Notes: a model not told the origin generated them from the letters alone. A DNA stretch of 64,000 nucleotides from CAZGOM01 sp964542875 (GCA_964542875.1 CAZIWA010000002.1:41851-105850); one strand, 5' to 3'; positions 16,501-24,787 are shown, counted from the stretch's first letter. Translations and numbers: made by a program.

Positions 16501-19356
16501 CAGAGCGTGTTCTGGCCGTTGGAGTTTGAGGGGTTGAACGAGGCGGGTTTTGATTTCTGGACCATTGTGTGGGGAGATGGTCAAAGCGATTCGGGAACCG
16601 GCGTACCTGATGAATCGATCGGACATATCTACACAGGCCTTGCATTTGGCTATACGAAGAAAACCGCTGTATTCACTGGATTCCGTGGGAATAACGTGGA
16701 AGTGTTTCAGCGTGAGTTTGTGATGCGCAACATTCCTGAATTGTCCTACACCGTGACAAGGGTGGAGGGTACGAACAAGTTCCGGCTGCACGTCAATAAT
16801 CTTGGCGACTTCACTACGCCCAACAGCAAGAACGTTTCATTTGACTGGAACGGAGACGGAGTTGATGACCAATACTGGACAAACAGCGTCCCAGATTATG
16901 ACTTCCAGCCGACACGGGTGGGGGATTACCGTTCGACGCTCACGCTGAGCTTCCTGCAAACGGGCCCCAGCGGTTCGCTGCAGGTGCAGACGTTGACGCG
17001 TTCGATTCAGTTTAATGTCGATGGGTTGCCTCCTACGGTGACGGTGACCGAGTCTGGCGTGAATCGGTCAGTGTTGATTTCATCCCTTGTGCCGATCCGC
17101 AAAGTGGAGGCGGAGTGGAATACCGGGTCCACGTCCACATTGTTGACGCTCTCAGGCTCCAACAACAGCTATTCGTTCTTTATCCCGGGCTCCACAGATG
17201 TGATCCAGACAAGCGGAGTGCTAGGCAACGCCGGCATTCAAGGGTTGGTGAGTTCGCAGTACAAGCTCTGGGTGACGACTGATGCGGGGAAATATCTGGC
17301 GAAGGATTTCACCAGCAGCACGACAGTGCCGGTGTATACGCTGGGGGCAGCGTCGTTCCAAGTCCTGGGCACGCAGCCGGGCATATATGCGACTGGAAAT
17401 CTTGCGGTATATCTAGGCGTCAGATATGGGAGTTCCACTGCGGCAAACACCTGGCTGGATATTCCAGACATCGTTCATATCGAGTGGGGGGATGGTAACT
17501 TTTCAGAATGGCATCCCAATAACACGCAGGAGTATCCCCATCAATATGCCAAAGCAGGCTCCTACGTGGTGACTGGGTGGTATGAATATCCAAACGGCAC
17601 AAAAGGCACCATTAATTCGCTATCCATGCCGGTATACGATCAAACGCACCTGCTTTATCCTGATGTGGGGATTGGTGGCGCCAAGGCGACGCCGGTCGAT
17701 TTTGACAGTGTTATGGTGCGATGGAACCCTTATGAAACCAGGTGGGCACTGCAAGATGTCGACGTTATGGTCTATCGAGCAAGCGATAACTCGCTCGTGC
17801 AGAGTTTTACGGCCAATAATCTCGCAGATGGAAAGTTGTTCATCCATGGCTTGGTAACCGGCGATAAGTACACGGTTAAATTAAGTGCACCGACACAGTT
17901 TTCGGGCACGCAGGTAGTGACGATCAACAACGTGGTGATCGATTCACCCGATGTCGCTATTTACACAAATACCGGTACGAAGGTTAACGACGCCTACCTG
18001 GCTGATGGAACTGGAGCGTACACGATTGGAGCACTGATTCCTTATTGGATGCTGGGTGCAGGTTCCAGTTTGAAATTAGATATTTCTTCCCTGTTGGCCG
18101 GCAACAACACAAAGGTCAGCTTGGGGGGAGCTCCGTATCCAGCTCGATTTTTTACCCCTGCGATGGGTAATCAAGTGTTGTATGCATCGGGGCAAACGAT
18201 CACCAAACTCAATGAAGGCTACTCACTTACATACCTACCGACTGGTGTCGAGGTGCGGTACCAGATTCTGGCGCCAGAAACGGCTTGGAGTGAGCTGAAA
18301 AATAAGATTGATATCACTTTCCAGGCCCCCGGTGGCTCAACCATGCTTGGATCGGTCCAATACTCCTCGATCAAATTCGCCCCTGTGACGACTTATGACG
18401 GGCAAACACGCACCTACTCTGCTACGAGTACCAATACCAATCCTCTGGTGGTGTTCAGTCCGTCGGCAACGGATGAGTATCTGAGTACGCAGGCATTGGG
18501 ACCTCTCTTTCAAGGGACGATTATGGCGCAATGGTACGAGCCGTATGACAACACCACGTTGACGTTTGGCCCAGACGGTCAGCCGACGCGAGAAGGATTG
18601 ATTGCAATCGACTTGCCGGATATCAGCTTCGACCCGGCCGCCACTTGGTCGATCAGGATGTCGCACTTCAACAATGTGGTGAACACGAACGGCGATAAAA
18701 ATAACGGGCGCGAGGTGCTGTTGTTTGACCAGAATGGCCATTTGTTGACCGCTTATGACCTCTGGGACTATTCCAGCGACACCTTCGACGTAACCAGCGT
18801 GGTTAACGCTGGGTTCAAGAAGTTCTGGCTGGCCGTCGATTCAGCGGATCGATATTGGGTTCAGATTGGAATGAACTCAACGAAACTGGGTAACCAGACT
18901 CGAAACATCGATATCCAATCGATTGGGCTGCTGTTCTCGGACCCGAGTGTGGTGAACAACAGCCGCAACCAGATTTCAATCAGCCAGGAGGCGTTGGAGG
19001 AGCTGCTTACTCCCGCAGGGCAAGCCCACACTAATTCACAGGTGCAATCACTATTGGCAGGTGCAGAAACCAGGCTGAGGATGATCACCCTGGGAACACA
19101 AGCGCCAGCGGGCTCAAACAATCCCTTTGACGGCATCGGGATTTATGCCGGCAACCTGGTGTTGGGAGCAAACACAAATGTTGTTTTTGCCCACGGGCTG
19201 TTTGCCTTGACCGGCACGCATTCCAAAGAAATCCAATGGAATGGCAGAACCGTGGTGCTGGTGGATGCAGAAGACCCTGAATTGCGGTTTTTGCGTGGAA
19301 CCGTGAGTGCGAATATCGGGCTCCACTTGGTGGAGGAACCGATTACGTTCGCATGA
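13540..19356 (+). CDS. Giant surface protein: three golvesin-like / HYDIN-like module pairs
   Basis: 1938 residues. The N-terminus is long and basic, followed by VEQFEARLMMTG (about 50-60), a variant of the planctomycete LEPRxLL motif seen near the start of large exported proteins. Three golvesin-C-like domains begin at residues 65, 325 and 583 (VIDDGDAGYSSTPGWI, VIDNKASGFSTAGTWI, VIDDGDAGFSTTAGWT), each with a WSAQANRAT-type motif (WSVHANRAT in the second) and an NEYVIADAVRL end. Each is followed by an HYDIN/choice-of-anchor-D-like sandwich (FTVTNLGTANLELG, MTVHNAGHAELNVG, FHVTNIGNANLVFG). After about residue 840 come PKD-like segments (FDFWTIVWGDGQ, DIVHIEWGDGNF) and a long unassigned C-terminus. 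Likely an adhesive or matrix protein outside the cell. It has its own promoter and terminator. Confidence 0.85.
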   Translation: MLRKDFWDVLDHSLASKLGELRNRWVGSLNRGVRKWRGERGRMTPGALVEQFEARLMMTGTDVRVIDDGDAGYSSTPGWIGYGGQGYQNDVHYTAKGDGSKKATWLFTDLTPGTYKVAAAWSAQANRATDAPYVVTDATTGEVLAITSVNQELAPNDFSDSGASWELIGDALVVFGSQVSVTLSNSANEYVIADAVRLERTGDLPVGTPELLVVVNGQVQSTGKSIDLGDVYQGQTQDRTFTVTNLGTANLELGSGGIGVPAGFALSDEPEGLIVAPGESIHFTISRVTSEIGESSGVVWFTTNDSDEAKFETTLSSRVTSTPVVIDNKASGFSTAGTWIHYAGQGYAGSVHYAAAGNGSMTATWTFTGLDAGIYEVATTWSVHANRATDAAYTVRDVNSGTELAAIEVNQEIAPSDFSDGGAAWKVIGSHVELKGSVLTVTLDNAANEYVIADAVRLVKVGQGAVEPEIEVSFSDVGNVISGATVALGNITLGAPVTRTMTVHNAGHAELNVGEITLAPGMKILDLGEGFVVAPGASVDLTVEIDPTGLGKGGGVISLATDDEDEETFNTVVTWTGVDAPRVIDDGDAGFSTTAGWTYYPNQGYQNDVRYTGLGDGSKTATWTFNDLAPGLYRVSATWSAQANRATNAPYTITDTGNPSKAVTVLVNQESAPGDLSEAGVKWKDLAQTFEVTGSTLTVTLGNNANEYVIADAVRIQRVETLVQEPNILVTDAEGNPVNQWDTGTTYLGEEVTKTFHVTNIGNANLVFGPSAITLPAGYELTAGLGKSVLAPGESTNFTVMVVQTVGEYEGVLVISTNDPDQGDYEVSVYSNVIVNPAVDLDLLREYVGIYGDFEMSGPIFQGSDLTFSAFPEGFDFGQGGSGFRMAGFAATQDSGPPEFDFNALALSYEWTATLDGVEIASGDHVELLVGNVDVGTLDVTLKVYAFTGTAQEELVGEYSSQHVVEYDDVTLVPDSFGNTATGAGSTQSVFWPLEFEGLNEAGFDFWTIVWGDGQSDSGTGVPDESIGHIYTGLAFGYTKKTAVFTGFRGNNVEVFQREFVMRNIPELSYTVTRVEGTNKFRLHVNNLGDFTTPNSKNVSFDWNGDGVDDQYWTNSVPDYDFQPTRVGDYRSTLTLSFLQTGPSGSLQVQTLTRSIQFNVDGLPPTVTVTESGVNRSVLISSLVPIRKVEAEWNTGSTSTLLTLSGSNNSYSFFIPGSTDVIQTSGVLGNAGIQGLVSSQYKLWVTTDAGKYLAKDFTSSTTVPVYTLGAASFQVLGTQPGIYATGNLAVYLGVRYGSSTAANTWLDIPDIVHIEWGDGNFSEWHPNNTQEYPHQYAKAGSYVVTGWYEYPNGTKGTINSLSMPVYDQTHLLYPDVGIGGAKATPVDFDSVMVRWNPYETRWALQDVDVMVYRASDNSLVQSFTANNLADGKLFIHGLVTGDKYTVKLSAPTQFSGTQVVTINNVVIDSPDVAIYTNTGTKVNDAYLADGTGAYTIGALIPYWMLGAGSSLKLDISSLLAGNNTKVSLGGAPYPARFFTPAMGNQVLYASGQTITKLNEGYSLTYLPTGVEVRYQILAPETAWSELKNKIDITFQAPGGSTMLGSVQYSSIKFAPVTTYDGQTRTYSATSTNTNPLVVFSPSATDEYLSTQALGPLFQGTIMAQWYEPYDNTTLTFGPDGQPTREGLIAIDLPDISFDPAATWSIRMSHFNNVVNTNGDKNNGREVLLFDQNGHLLTAYDLWDYSSDTFDVTSVVNAGFKKFWLAVDSADRYWVQIGMNSTKLGNQTRNIDIQSIGLLFSDPSVVNNSRNQISISQEALEELLTPAGQAHTNSQVQSLLAGAETRLRMITLGTQAPAGSNNPFDGIGIYAGNLVLGANTNVVFAHGLFALTGTHSKEIQWNGRTVVLVDAEDPELRFLRGTVSANIGLHLVEEPITFA

Positions 19357-19384
19357 ACGACTATCGGTAGGAAGACCGATTAGT

Positions 19385-19414
19385 AACAAGGCACGGCATA
19401 CGCCGTGCCTTGTT
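19385..19414 (+). terminator. Rho-independent terminator
   Basis: Perfect 13-bp stem (aacaaggcacggc / gccgtgccttgtt) around an ATAC loop, 28 bases after the stop codon of the giant gene; T-rich after the right arm. It shares the ATAC loop with the terminator at 5549. Confidence 0.9.
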
Positions 19415-19446
19415 TGTTCTGAAGCACTGTTGGCGCATCCCTTAGG

Positions 19447-20184
19447 TCAGGGCTTGAAGATGAAATTCAAGAGTTCACGCCAGATGGTGAATTCCAGCTC
19501 TGCTTTGCTGGCGGTGTTGCCGTGGGCGGATACGCGAAGGGCTGCGTGCCAGCCGGCGGCATGGGCGCCGACGATGTCTTTTTCAATACTGTCGCCGATG
19601 TAGAGGATGCGGGTAGGATCAGTGAGGCCGGCATTGCGTTGAGCGTGTTTGAAAATGGCCGGATCTGGCTTTTCGATCGCAAGGTCGCTGGAGTAGGTCC
19701 GGAGGTTAAAGAAGGGGAGGAGGCCTACGCCGGCGAAGGCGCGATCCATGCAGTGGCCCGGCCAGGCGGTGTTGGCAATCACGCCGAGATAGAGCCCTGC
19801 CGAGGTGAGGGTTTGAAGCATTTCGTGCGTGCCGGGGTAGAGCCAGTGCCGGTAGCGTGGGCCGGTGTAGGCGTGCGAGAGGCAGGCGACGACTTCTGGG
19901 CCGAGGTTGACTTTGAGGGATTTAAGAACCGCTGCCATGAGGTGGTCGTGGTTGAACGCGGGGCCGTGCTGAGCGGGGCAGGTTTTCTCGCATTCAGTGA
20001 GCGCGTGGAGCAGCTCTTTTTGGGCAATGCGGGCGTTGTAGGAGAAGAGGACGGCGGTGAGGCGGTCGAGCCTGCCTGCTGAGACGGATTGCGGCGTGGG
20101 GGCGTCCGGTGGGGCATCGGGGAATGGAGGCTTGGTGTAGAGCGTATTGCCGGAATCAAAGAAGACGGCTTGGTAGTGGGTCAT
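19447..20184 (-). CDS. HAD-superfamily hydrolase
   Basis: 245 residues. Haloacid-dehalogenase motifs in order: FFDSGNTLY at 8-16 (nucleophile Asp10; the position two residues later is Gly rather than Asp), a cap region, VIANTAW (motif II Thr/Ser region), KPDPAIF (motif III Lys) and YIGDSIEKDIVGAHAAGW (motif IV acidic pair). This layout suits a phosphatase or dehalogenase of the REG-2/YjjG-like group; the loss of the second Asp in motif I makes classic phosphatase chemistry uncertain. Cytoplasmic. Its ATG overlaps the TGA of a truncated upstream reading frame (ATGA), so it was once, or still is, translationally coupled to that gene. Confidence 0.85.
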   Translation of the reverse strand: MTHYQAVFFDSGNTLYTKPPFPDAPPDAPTPQSVSAGRLDRLTAVLFSYNARIAQKELLHALTECEKTCPAQHGPAFNHDHLMAAVLKSLKVNLGPEVVACLSHAYTGPRYRHWLYPGTHEMLQTLTSAGLYLGVIANTAWPGHCMDRAFAGVGLLPFFNLRTYSSDLAIEKPDPAIFKHAQRNAGLTDPTRILYIGDSIEKDIVGAHAAGWHAALRVSAHGNTASKAELEFTIWRELLNFIFKP

Positions 20185-20292
20185 TTGAGATCAATCCAGA
20201 GAGGAAAGTGGTCGCTCAGGTGCGTGAGGCCGGGGGGCGCATCTGGGGTTCGTGGATCAGGTTGTACTGGTTTTAGACTCCCGTGGCCAATA
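20181..20292 (-). pseudogene. C-terminal relic of an endonuclease/exonuclease/phosphatase (EEP) family gene
   Basis: The minus-strand frame reads ...APPGLTHLSDHFPLWIDLK and then TGA. SDHFPLW is the conserved C-terminal SDH motif of the EEP superfamily (His is catalytic). Only about 35 codons are open and there is no start before the terminator at 20298-20323, so the rest of the gene is gone. Its TGA overlaps the ATG of the HAD gene, which shows that the pair was an operon. Confidence 0.6.
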
Positions 20293-20297
20293 TGAAA

Positions 20298-20323
20298 GAA
20301 TGCCCGCGCAAGGGCGGGCATTC
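20298..20323 (-). terminator. Rho-independent terminator for the YlbF-like gene
   Basis: Perfect 10-bp stem (gaatgcccgc / gcgggcattc) with a 6-nt loop; read on the minus strand the right arm runs into TTCTTTC. It lies about 30 bases after the stop codon at 20355. Confidence 0.8.
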
Positions 20324-20354
20324 AGGTGGGATAACAGGAATTAGCGACCGGGAA

Positions 20355-20753
20355 TTACAGAACAATCTTTGATGCCGCGGGGGCGGCGGCAGGGGCCGGG
20401 GCGACGCCTGCGGGGGCCTCATCGGCTTCGCCGGACATGGCCTGGTCCACGGCGCGCATGATGTCGAGGTAGTCCATCTGGGCGAGCTGGTATTCGCGCA
20501 GGGTGGCGTTACGCGAAACCGTGCTTTGAAGCGCTTGAAGCTGCTGTTTTTCCGCGGGCTCAATGGGCTTGCCGGTCATCTCTTTTTCAGAGATTTTGCT
20601 CATGAGGCGGTTTAAGTCGTTGATGAGCCGGAGGGCTTCGGTGTCCTTCTGGAGCTTGGTTCCGGCTTCAGCGACGCGTTGTGTGGAGGCGTGCTGCTGG
20701 ATGAGTTTGCCAAGATCAGAGGCCGCTTTGAGAATTTGCTCAGTGGTTGCCAT
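20355..20753 (-). CDS. YlbF/YmcA family protein
   Basis: 132 residues from the ATG at 20753 (MATTEQILKAASDLGKL). The frame is open 23 codons further up, but that part is Pro/Cys-rich and would overlap the divergent gene. The helical segment TQRVAEAGTKLQKDTEALRLINDLNRLM and the conserved middle part match the YlbF/YmcA (Com_YlbF) fold, helical proteins that in Bacillus form a complex steering RNase Y. The last 25 residues are an Ala/Pro linker-like tail. No signal peptide. Divergent from the CBM9-like lipoprotein gene with a 58-bp gap, and followed by its own terminator. Confidence 0.75.
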   Translation of the reverse strand: MATTEQILKAASDLGKLIQQHASTQRVAEAGTKLQKDTEALRLINDLNRLMSKISEKEMTGKPIEPAEKQQLQALQSTVSRNATLREYQLAQMDYLDIMRAVDQAMSGEADEAPAGVAPAPAAAPAASKIVL

Positions 20754-20811
20754 AGGTGATCCATCGTAGCATCGTTGAGTCGTCTTTACACGTGGGCATG
20801 GTGGAACGGGT

Positions 20812-21873
20812 ATGAAACACATTGTCGCTGGGTTGTTGTTGGTTGCAGGCGGGTTGGCAGGATGCCAGGGAATGCCGGAAGAAGAGTCACAAACACAGAC
20901 GCTGGCACAGACTCAACCAGCGGCAGCGCAGAGTGAGCCCAAGGCAGTGAAGCCCAAGGCAAAGCAGACTGATTCCGGGCCAAGCAGGCAAGAGCGGCTG
21001 GCCCTTGTGGCGCGGGCGAAGAAACTCCTTGAGACGCCCAATGAGACGCCGGGGCGGGAGTTTGTAAACAAGCTTCGGACCGAGCCCAATCCGGAAAGAA
21101 TGAAGCTGATTGAGGATGTGGAGTCGCCCATTCCAGAAAGCCGGATTTGGGAATACGAGAATTTCAAAGAAGCGGTGCGTTACGGGGAAGCAGGCTTTAC
21201 CTGGCCGCTACCGGCAGTGGTGACGGTGCCTCGCGTGCCTGTGGGGGCCAAGGTGGTGATGGACGGTGACCTGGGCGAGCCTGCGTGGGAAAAGGCCATG
21301 ACATGGACAGACAGCTACAAGTTCAATGATCTGGAGAAGTCTTCGACGCTTAAAACCACATGGAAAATGCTTTGGGATGCGGATTATCTGTATGTGGGTT
21401 TTGTCTGTGAGGATGATTACATTGTGAGTTCAGGAAAAGAGCGCGACCAGAAGGTTTATTCAGGGGACAGCGCGGAATTATTCATCAGCCCAGACCTCCG
21501 GTACCGAGGGTACTGGGAGATCGTGGTGGGCCCGGATAACTGTGTTTATGACGCGATTGAGTCGAAAAAAATCCTGGAATGGGGGCCGGATTTGAACCCT
21601 GCGGAGAATATGCCGGGGCTCATTACCTGCGCGCGCAGACATGGGCCTGATGAACCGGCCGGGTACAGCGTGGAGATGGCGGTGCCGTGGTCGGCGCTGC
21701 TGGCGCAGAAGAATCAGCGGCCGCGCATCGGAGATCGATATGCGTTCATGCTGGCGCGGATTGAGCACTCCATGCGTAACGGGAAACGCACGGGGGATGC
21801 TTACGCGCCGGTGCCACTTTTGGGTTGGGCGCACAATATCTGGAACATGATGACGATGGAACTGGGAGGGTGA
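20812..21873 (+). CDS. Lipoprotein with a CBM9-like carbohydrate-binding domain
   Basis: 353 residues. The signal peptide MKHIVAGLLLVAGGLAGC ends in a lipobox (LAGC). A 60-residue Gln/Pro/Lys-rich linker follows, then a charged helical stretch. From about residue 135 to the end there is a family-9 carbohydrate-binding-like sandwich: VVMDGDLGEPAWEKA (start of the domain), LWDADYLYVGFVCED, DSAELFISPD and AGYSVEMAVPWSALL. Such domains occur in secreted proteins that bind sugar ends or act as domain-only surface proteins. No catalytic domain is visible. The next gene, holA, begins 35 bases downstream, so the two may be cotranscribed although unrelated in function. Confidence 0.85.
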   Translation: MKHIVAGLLLVAGGLAGCQGMPEEESQTQTLAQTQPAAAQSEPKAVKPKAKQTDSGPSRQERLALVARAKKLLETPNETPGREFVNKLRTEPNPERMKLIEDVESPIPESRIWEYENFKEAVRYGEAGFTWPLPAVVTVPRVPVGAKVVMDGDLGEPAWEKAMTWTDSYKFNDLEKSSTLKTTWKMLWDADYLYVGFVCEDDYIVSSGKERDQKVYSGDSAELFISPDLRYRGYWEIVVGPDNCVYDAIESKKILEWGPDLNPAENMPGLITCARRHGPDEPAGYSVEMAVPWSALLAQKNQRPRIGDRYAFMLARIEHSMRNGKRTGDAYAPVPLLGWAHNIWNMMTMELGG

Positions 21874-21907
21874 GGCTCCGCCGGTCGGATTGGCTTACAA
21901 TCGTGGC

Positions 21908-23002
21908 ATGGCCAAGCGCGCAAACAAGGTGGATGTGTTTCCCGTCAGCACCCGGCTGGGTGTTGTGTGCGGGGAGGAACAGTACCTCAAGGAATTAAAG
22001 ATCAAGGCGCTGAAAGAGGCGTTGGAGTCGCGCCATGGCGAAGTGCAGCAGTTTACGTTTGATGGCAAGACGGCCAGCCTGTCTGACGTGCTGGATGAGG
22101 TGCGCAGCTATTCGCTGATGCAGACGTACAAGCTGGTGGTGGTGAACGATGCGGACCTGTTCATCTCCGGCAAGCGCGCGGGTGATGAAAGCGAAGGCGA
22201 CGCAGATGATGATGATGATGCGTCGGGCGGATCAGGCAGCAAGCGTGAGGCGCTGATGCGCTACGCGCAAAATCCGGTGGACCATGCGACGCTGATCTTT
22301 CGGACAAACAGATGGAATACGGGAAAGCTGGATGCGCTCATTGAGGCGCATGGCGCCATCATCAAATGCGAACCGGTGTCTGAAGCGACCGCGATGAGCT
22401 GGCTGCAGGAGCGCGCGGTGGAGGTGCATGGGCGCAAGATTGAACCCAGGGCAGCGGGAACGCTGGTGGCGCGGTTGGGGACGGATTTGATGCAGTTGGA
22501 TACTGAGCTTGCGAAGCTGGTGACCGCTGCGGGGAAAGACCAACCGGTGACGCCGGATCTGGTGGAGCGGATGGTGGGCAAGAGCAGTGAGGAGGAAGCA
22601 TGGGCCGTGCAGGAGGCGTACATGCGCGCACTGGTGGACGGCCCGGCCAATGCTATGGAGAAGCTGCATGAGGTGATTGGGCTTTCAGATCAGCCCAAGG
22701 TGCTGGTGTGCTATTTCGTGGTGGACCTGATGCGCAAGCTGCACATGGGCGCGGTGATGAAGTCGCGCGGGGCGGGGGATTTTGAGATCGTTCAGAAGCT
22801 TGGCTTTTTTGGCGACCGGGCGCCTCTGCTTGGGGCGGTGCTCAAGAAGCTCAACCCCAGGAAGACGGCGATGATGCTGGATAAGGCAATCGAGTTGGAC
22901 ATGCGCAGCAAGACGGGATTTGGAGATGGGACGAGTAATAATGAGCCGCCTCGCGGTTTGGAATGCCTGGCAGTGACGCTGCATGAAATTGCCCGAGGGT
23001 AG
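21908..23002 (+). CDS. holA: DNA polymerase III subunit delta
   Basis: 364 residues from the ATG at 21908 (an in-frame ATG six codons earlier has no site). HolA loads the sliding clamp as part of the DnaX clamp-loader complex. Family features: VCGEEQYLKELKIKAL near residue 20, where the AAA+-like domain lacks a functional Walker A; the TFDGKTASLSDVLDEVRSYSLM block; KLVVVNDADLFI; LARLRLG-type C-terminal helices (LVARLGTDLMQLDTELAKL); and the collar-domain helix ending in LAVTLHEIARG. An acidic insertion (about residues 96-112, DADDDDDASGGSGS) is unusual. First of three tightly packed genes (holA-birA-RluA-type synthase). Confidence 0.85.
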   Translation: MAKRANKVDVFPVSTRLGVVCGEEQYLKELKIKALKEALESRHGEVQQFTFDGKTASLSDVLDEVRSYSLMQTYKLVVVNDADLFISGKRAGDESEGDADDDDDASGGSGSKREALMRYAQNPVDHATLIFRTNRWNTGKLDALIEAHGAIIKCEPVSEATAMSWLQERAVEVHGRKIEPRAAGTLVARLGTDLMQLDTELAKLVTAAGKDQPVTPDLVERMVGKSSEEEAWAVQEAYMRALVDGPANAMEKLHEVIGLSDQPKVLVCYFVVDLMRKLHMGAVMKSRGAGDFEIVQKLGFFGDRAPLLGAVLKKLNPRKTAMMLDKAIELDMRSKTGFGDGTSNNEPPRGLECLAVTLHEIARG

Positions 23003-23004
23003 AG

Positions 23005-23787
23005 ATGGTGATGCGCGAGGATTGGGTGGTGCGGCATTTGGAAGTGACCGGATCGACGAATGTCGACGCGGCGGAGTTGGCGCGGGCGCATGATGGGCAA
23101 GTTGTGTTGGTGCGGGCGGATCGGCAGGATGCCGGGCGCGGCCGCGCGGGGCGGAGTTGGGCTTCGCCGATGGGGGGCGCATGGTTCAGTGTGGGGGTGC
23201 CTGTGCGGGAGACGGAGCTGGAGCGGATGATAGCGGCGCCGCTGGTGGTCGGGCTGGCGGCGTGCCGCGGGGTGAACCGGGCGCTGGGGCTTGCTGGGGT
23301 GCGCGGTGTGGAAGCAAGGATCAAATGGCCCAATGATCTGGTGATTCATGGGAAAAAGACAGGCGGGGTGCTTTGTGAACTGGTGGCGGGGGGCAGCGAG
23401 GGAGGGCGGGTGCTGGTCGCAGGGGTGGGGGTGAATGTGAATTTGAAAGCAGCAGATTTGCCGGGAAATCTGAGGTTTCCAGGCACCACGCTGCGTGAAG
23501 CGGGGGGGCGGGAATTGGATGTGTCCGCTCTTGTGATGCGTTGCGCCCGTGGGATGGTGAGGCTGCTGCGTGTGCTGGCTGAGCGAGGTTTTGAAGGGGT
23601 GCTTAAAGAAGCCGTCGAAGCACGAATGGCGTGGATGGAGGATGATGTGGTGCTGGACCTGGGTGACGGCGACATCCAAGGCAGAATTGTCGGTGTGGAT
23701 GAAAGTGGGAGGCTTAAGGCTTTGGTGGATGGACGTGTGAAGGTGTTCGACAGCGGTGAAGTTCGTGTGATGGGAAGAGGTTCGTAA
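23005..23787 (+). CDS. birA: Biotin--[acetyl-CoA-carboxylase] ligase
   Basis: 260 residues; ATG at 23005, two bases after the holA stop codon, with GAGGGTAGAG as site. Activates biotin with ATP and transfers it to the carboxyl-carrier protein. The ligase core is clear: STNVDAAELA, the ATP/biotin-binding loop GRGRAGRSWASPMGGAWF, KWPNDLVIHGKKTGGVL (KWPND motif) and VLVAGVGVNVN. The C-terminal SH3-like domain follows (GDGDIQGRIVGVDESGRL). There is no N-terminal helix-turn-helix, so this is a group I enzyme with no repressor role. Confidence 0.92.
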   Translation: MVMREDWVVRHLEVTGSTNVDAAELARAHDGQVVLVRADRQDAGRGRAGRSWASPMGGAWFSVGVPVRETELERMIAAPLVVGLAACRGVNRALGLAGVRGVEARIKWPNDLVIHGKKTGGVLCELVAGGSEGGRVLVAGVGVNVNLKAADLPGNLRFPGTTLREAGGRELDVSALVMRCARGMVRLLRVLAERGFEGVLKEAVEARMAWMEDDVVLDLGDGDIQGRIVGVDESGRLKALVDGRVKVFDSGEVRVMGRGS

Positions 23788-24707
23788 TGGAATCAAAATC
23801 AAATGAATGGTCGGTTTCCGGGAAGCTCGTTGGCCTGAGGCTGGACCTGGCTTTGGTGGACCTGGCCGGGCTTTCACGCAGCCAAGCCAAGCGGGCTTTG
23901 GAAGAAGGACGTGTGACACTGGCCGGCTGGGTGATGAAGCCCAAAGACAAAGGCCGATTGCTGGAGGAGGGGGATAAGCTGGAATTACGCGGGTTTACAG
24001 CTGATGCTGATTTAAAGCCGGTTGCAAGCGAACTGCCCGGGCTGAAGGTGCTGAGCGAAGGGCCGGGATGGATCGGCGTGCACAAGCCTGAAGGCGCGGG
24101 GGTGCATCCGCTGACGGATGGCGAGGTGGGAACAGCGCTGAACCATGTAGTGATGCTCAAGCCGCAGATTGTTGGTATTGGGGAAGGCGGACTGCGCTCC
24201 GGCGTGGTGCATCGGTTGGATGTGGAGACATCCGGCGTGCTGCTGTTTGCCTATGAGCAGGAAACCTGGGAGCGTCTGCGCGACGCGTTTAAGAACCGGC
24301 AGACGCAAAAGCTTTACCGGGCATTGGTGCACGGAAAGGTGCCGGACGTAGGAAACATGCGCCTGGAGCTGGACCTGACCGTGGCGGCCCACAAGCCGGC
24401 ACGCGTGAAGGTGGTGTCGGAAGAAAAGCGCGCCAACTATAAGCCGAGCGATGTGCGCAGATGCGCGATGGTTTATTCAGTGGTTGGGCATAAGGGCGAT
24501 AAGACACTGGTGGAGGTGGACCTGGAGACGGGTTTTCTGCACCAGATTCGGGTGATGATGGCGCACCTGGGCCACCCGGTGGTGAATGACCCGGTGTATG
24601 GGCCGGGGGAGGAAGAAGGGCGGTTAATGCTCCATGCGCAGGAGTTGATCGTGCCTGAGATGGCGGTGCATGTGGTGTCGGAGGCAGGCGGAAGTTTGTC
24701 GGCCTGA
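23787..24707 (+). CDS. RluA-family RNA pseudouridine synthase
   Basis: 306 residues; the ATG shares its A with the birA TAA, so the two are translationally coupled. An S4-like RNA-binding domain occupies about 10-75 (GLRLDLALVDLAGLSRSQAK). The catalytic domain has VVHRLDVETSGVLLFA with Asp145 as nucleophile, the RQTQKLYRALVHG strand and FLHQIRVMMAHLGHPVVND near the end. These enzymes convert uridines in 23S rRNA or tRNA; which position this one modifies cannot be read from sequence. Last gene of the holA operon; a perfect hairpin follows at 24727. Confidence 0.9.
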   Translation: MESKSNEWSVSGKLVGLRLDLALVDLAGLSRSQAKRALEEGRVTLAGWVMKPKDKGRLLEEGDKLELRGFTADADLKPVASELPGLKVLSEGPGWIGVHKPEGAGVHPLTDGEVGTALNHVVMLKPQIVGIGEGGLRSGVVHRLDVETSGVLLFAYEQETWERLRDAFKNRQTQKLYRALVHGKVPDVGNMRLELDLTVAAHKPARVKVVSEEKRANYKPSDVRRCAMVYSVVGHKGDKTLVEVDLETGFLHQIRVMMAHLGHPVVNDPVYGPGEEEGRLMLHAQELIVPEMAVHVVSEAGGSLSA

Positions 24708-24726
24708 AGGGATCCTCGTGTGTGGT

Positions 24727-24762
24727 GCAGGACATGCTTTCGCGGACGAAAGCATGTCCTGC
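24727..24762. repeat. Perfect hairpin between convergent genes
   Basis: A 16-bp perfect stem (gcaggacatgctttcg / cgaaagcatgtcctgc) around a CGGA loop. It lies between the convergent ends of the pseudouridine synthase (24707) and the thiolase (24788). It has no T-tract, so either a bidirectional terminator-like element or a REP-like palindrome; the catgct/agcatg arms recall 429-452. Confidence 0.6.
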
Positions 24763-24787
24763 AGAGTGGATTGTGTTTAGAGGGTGG

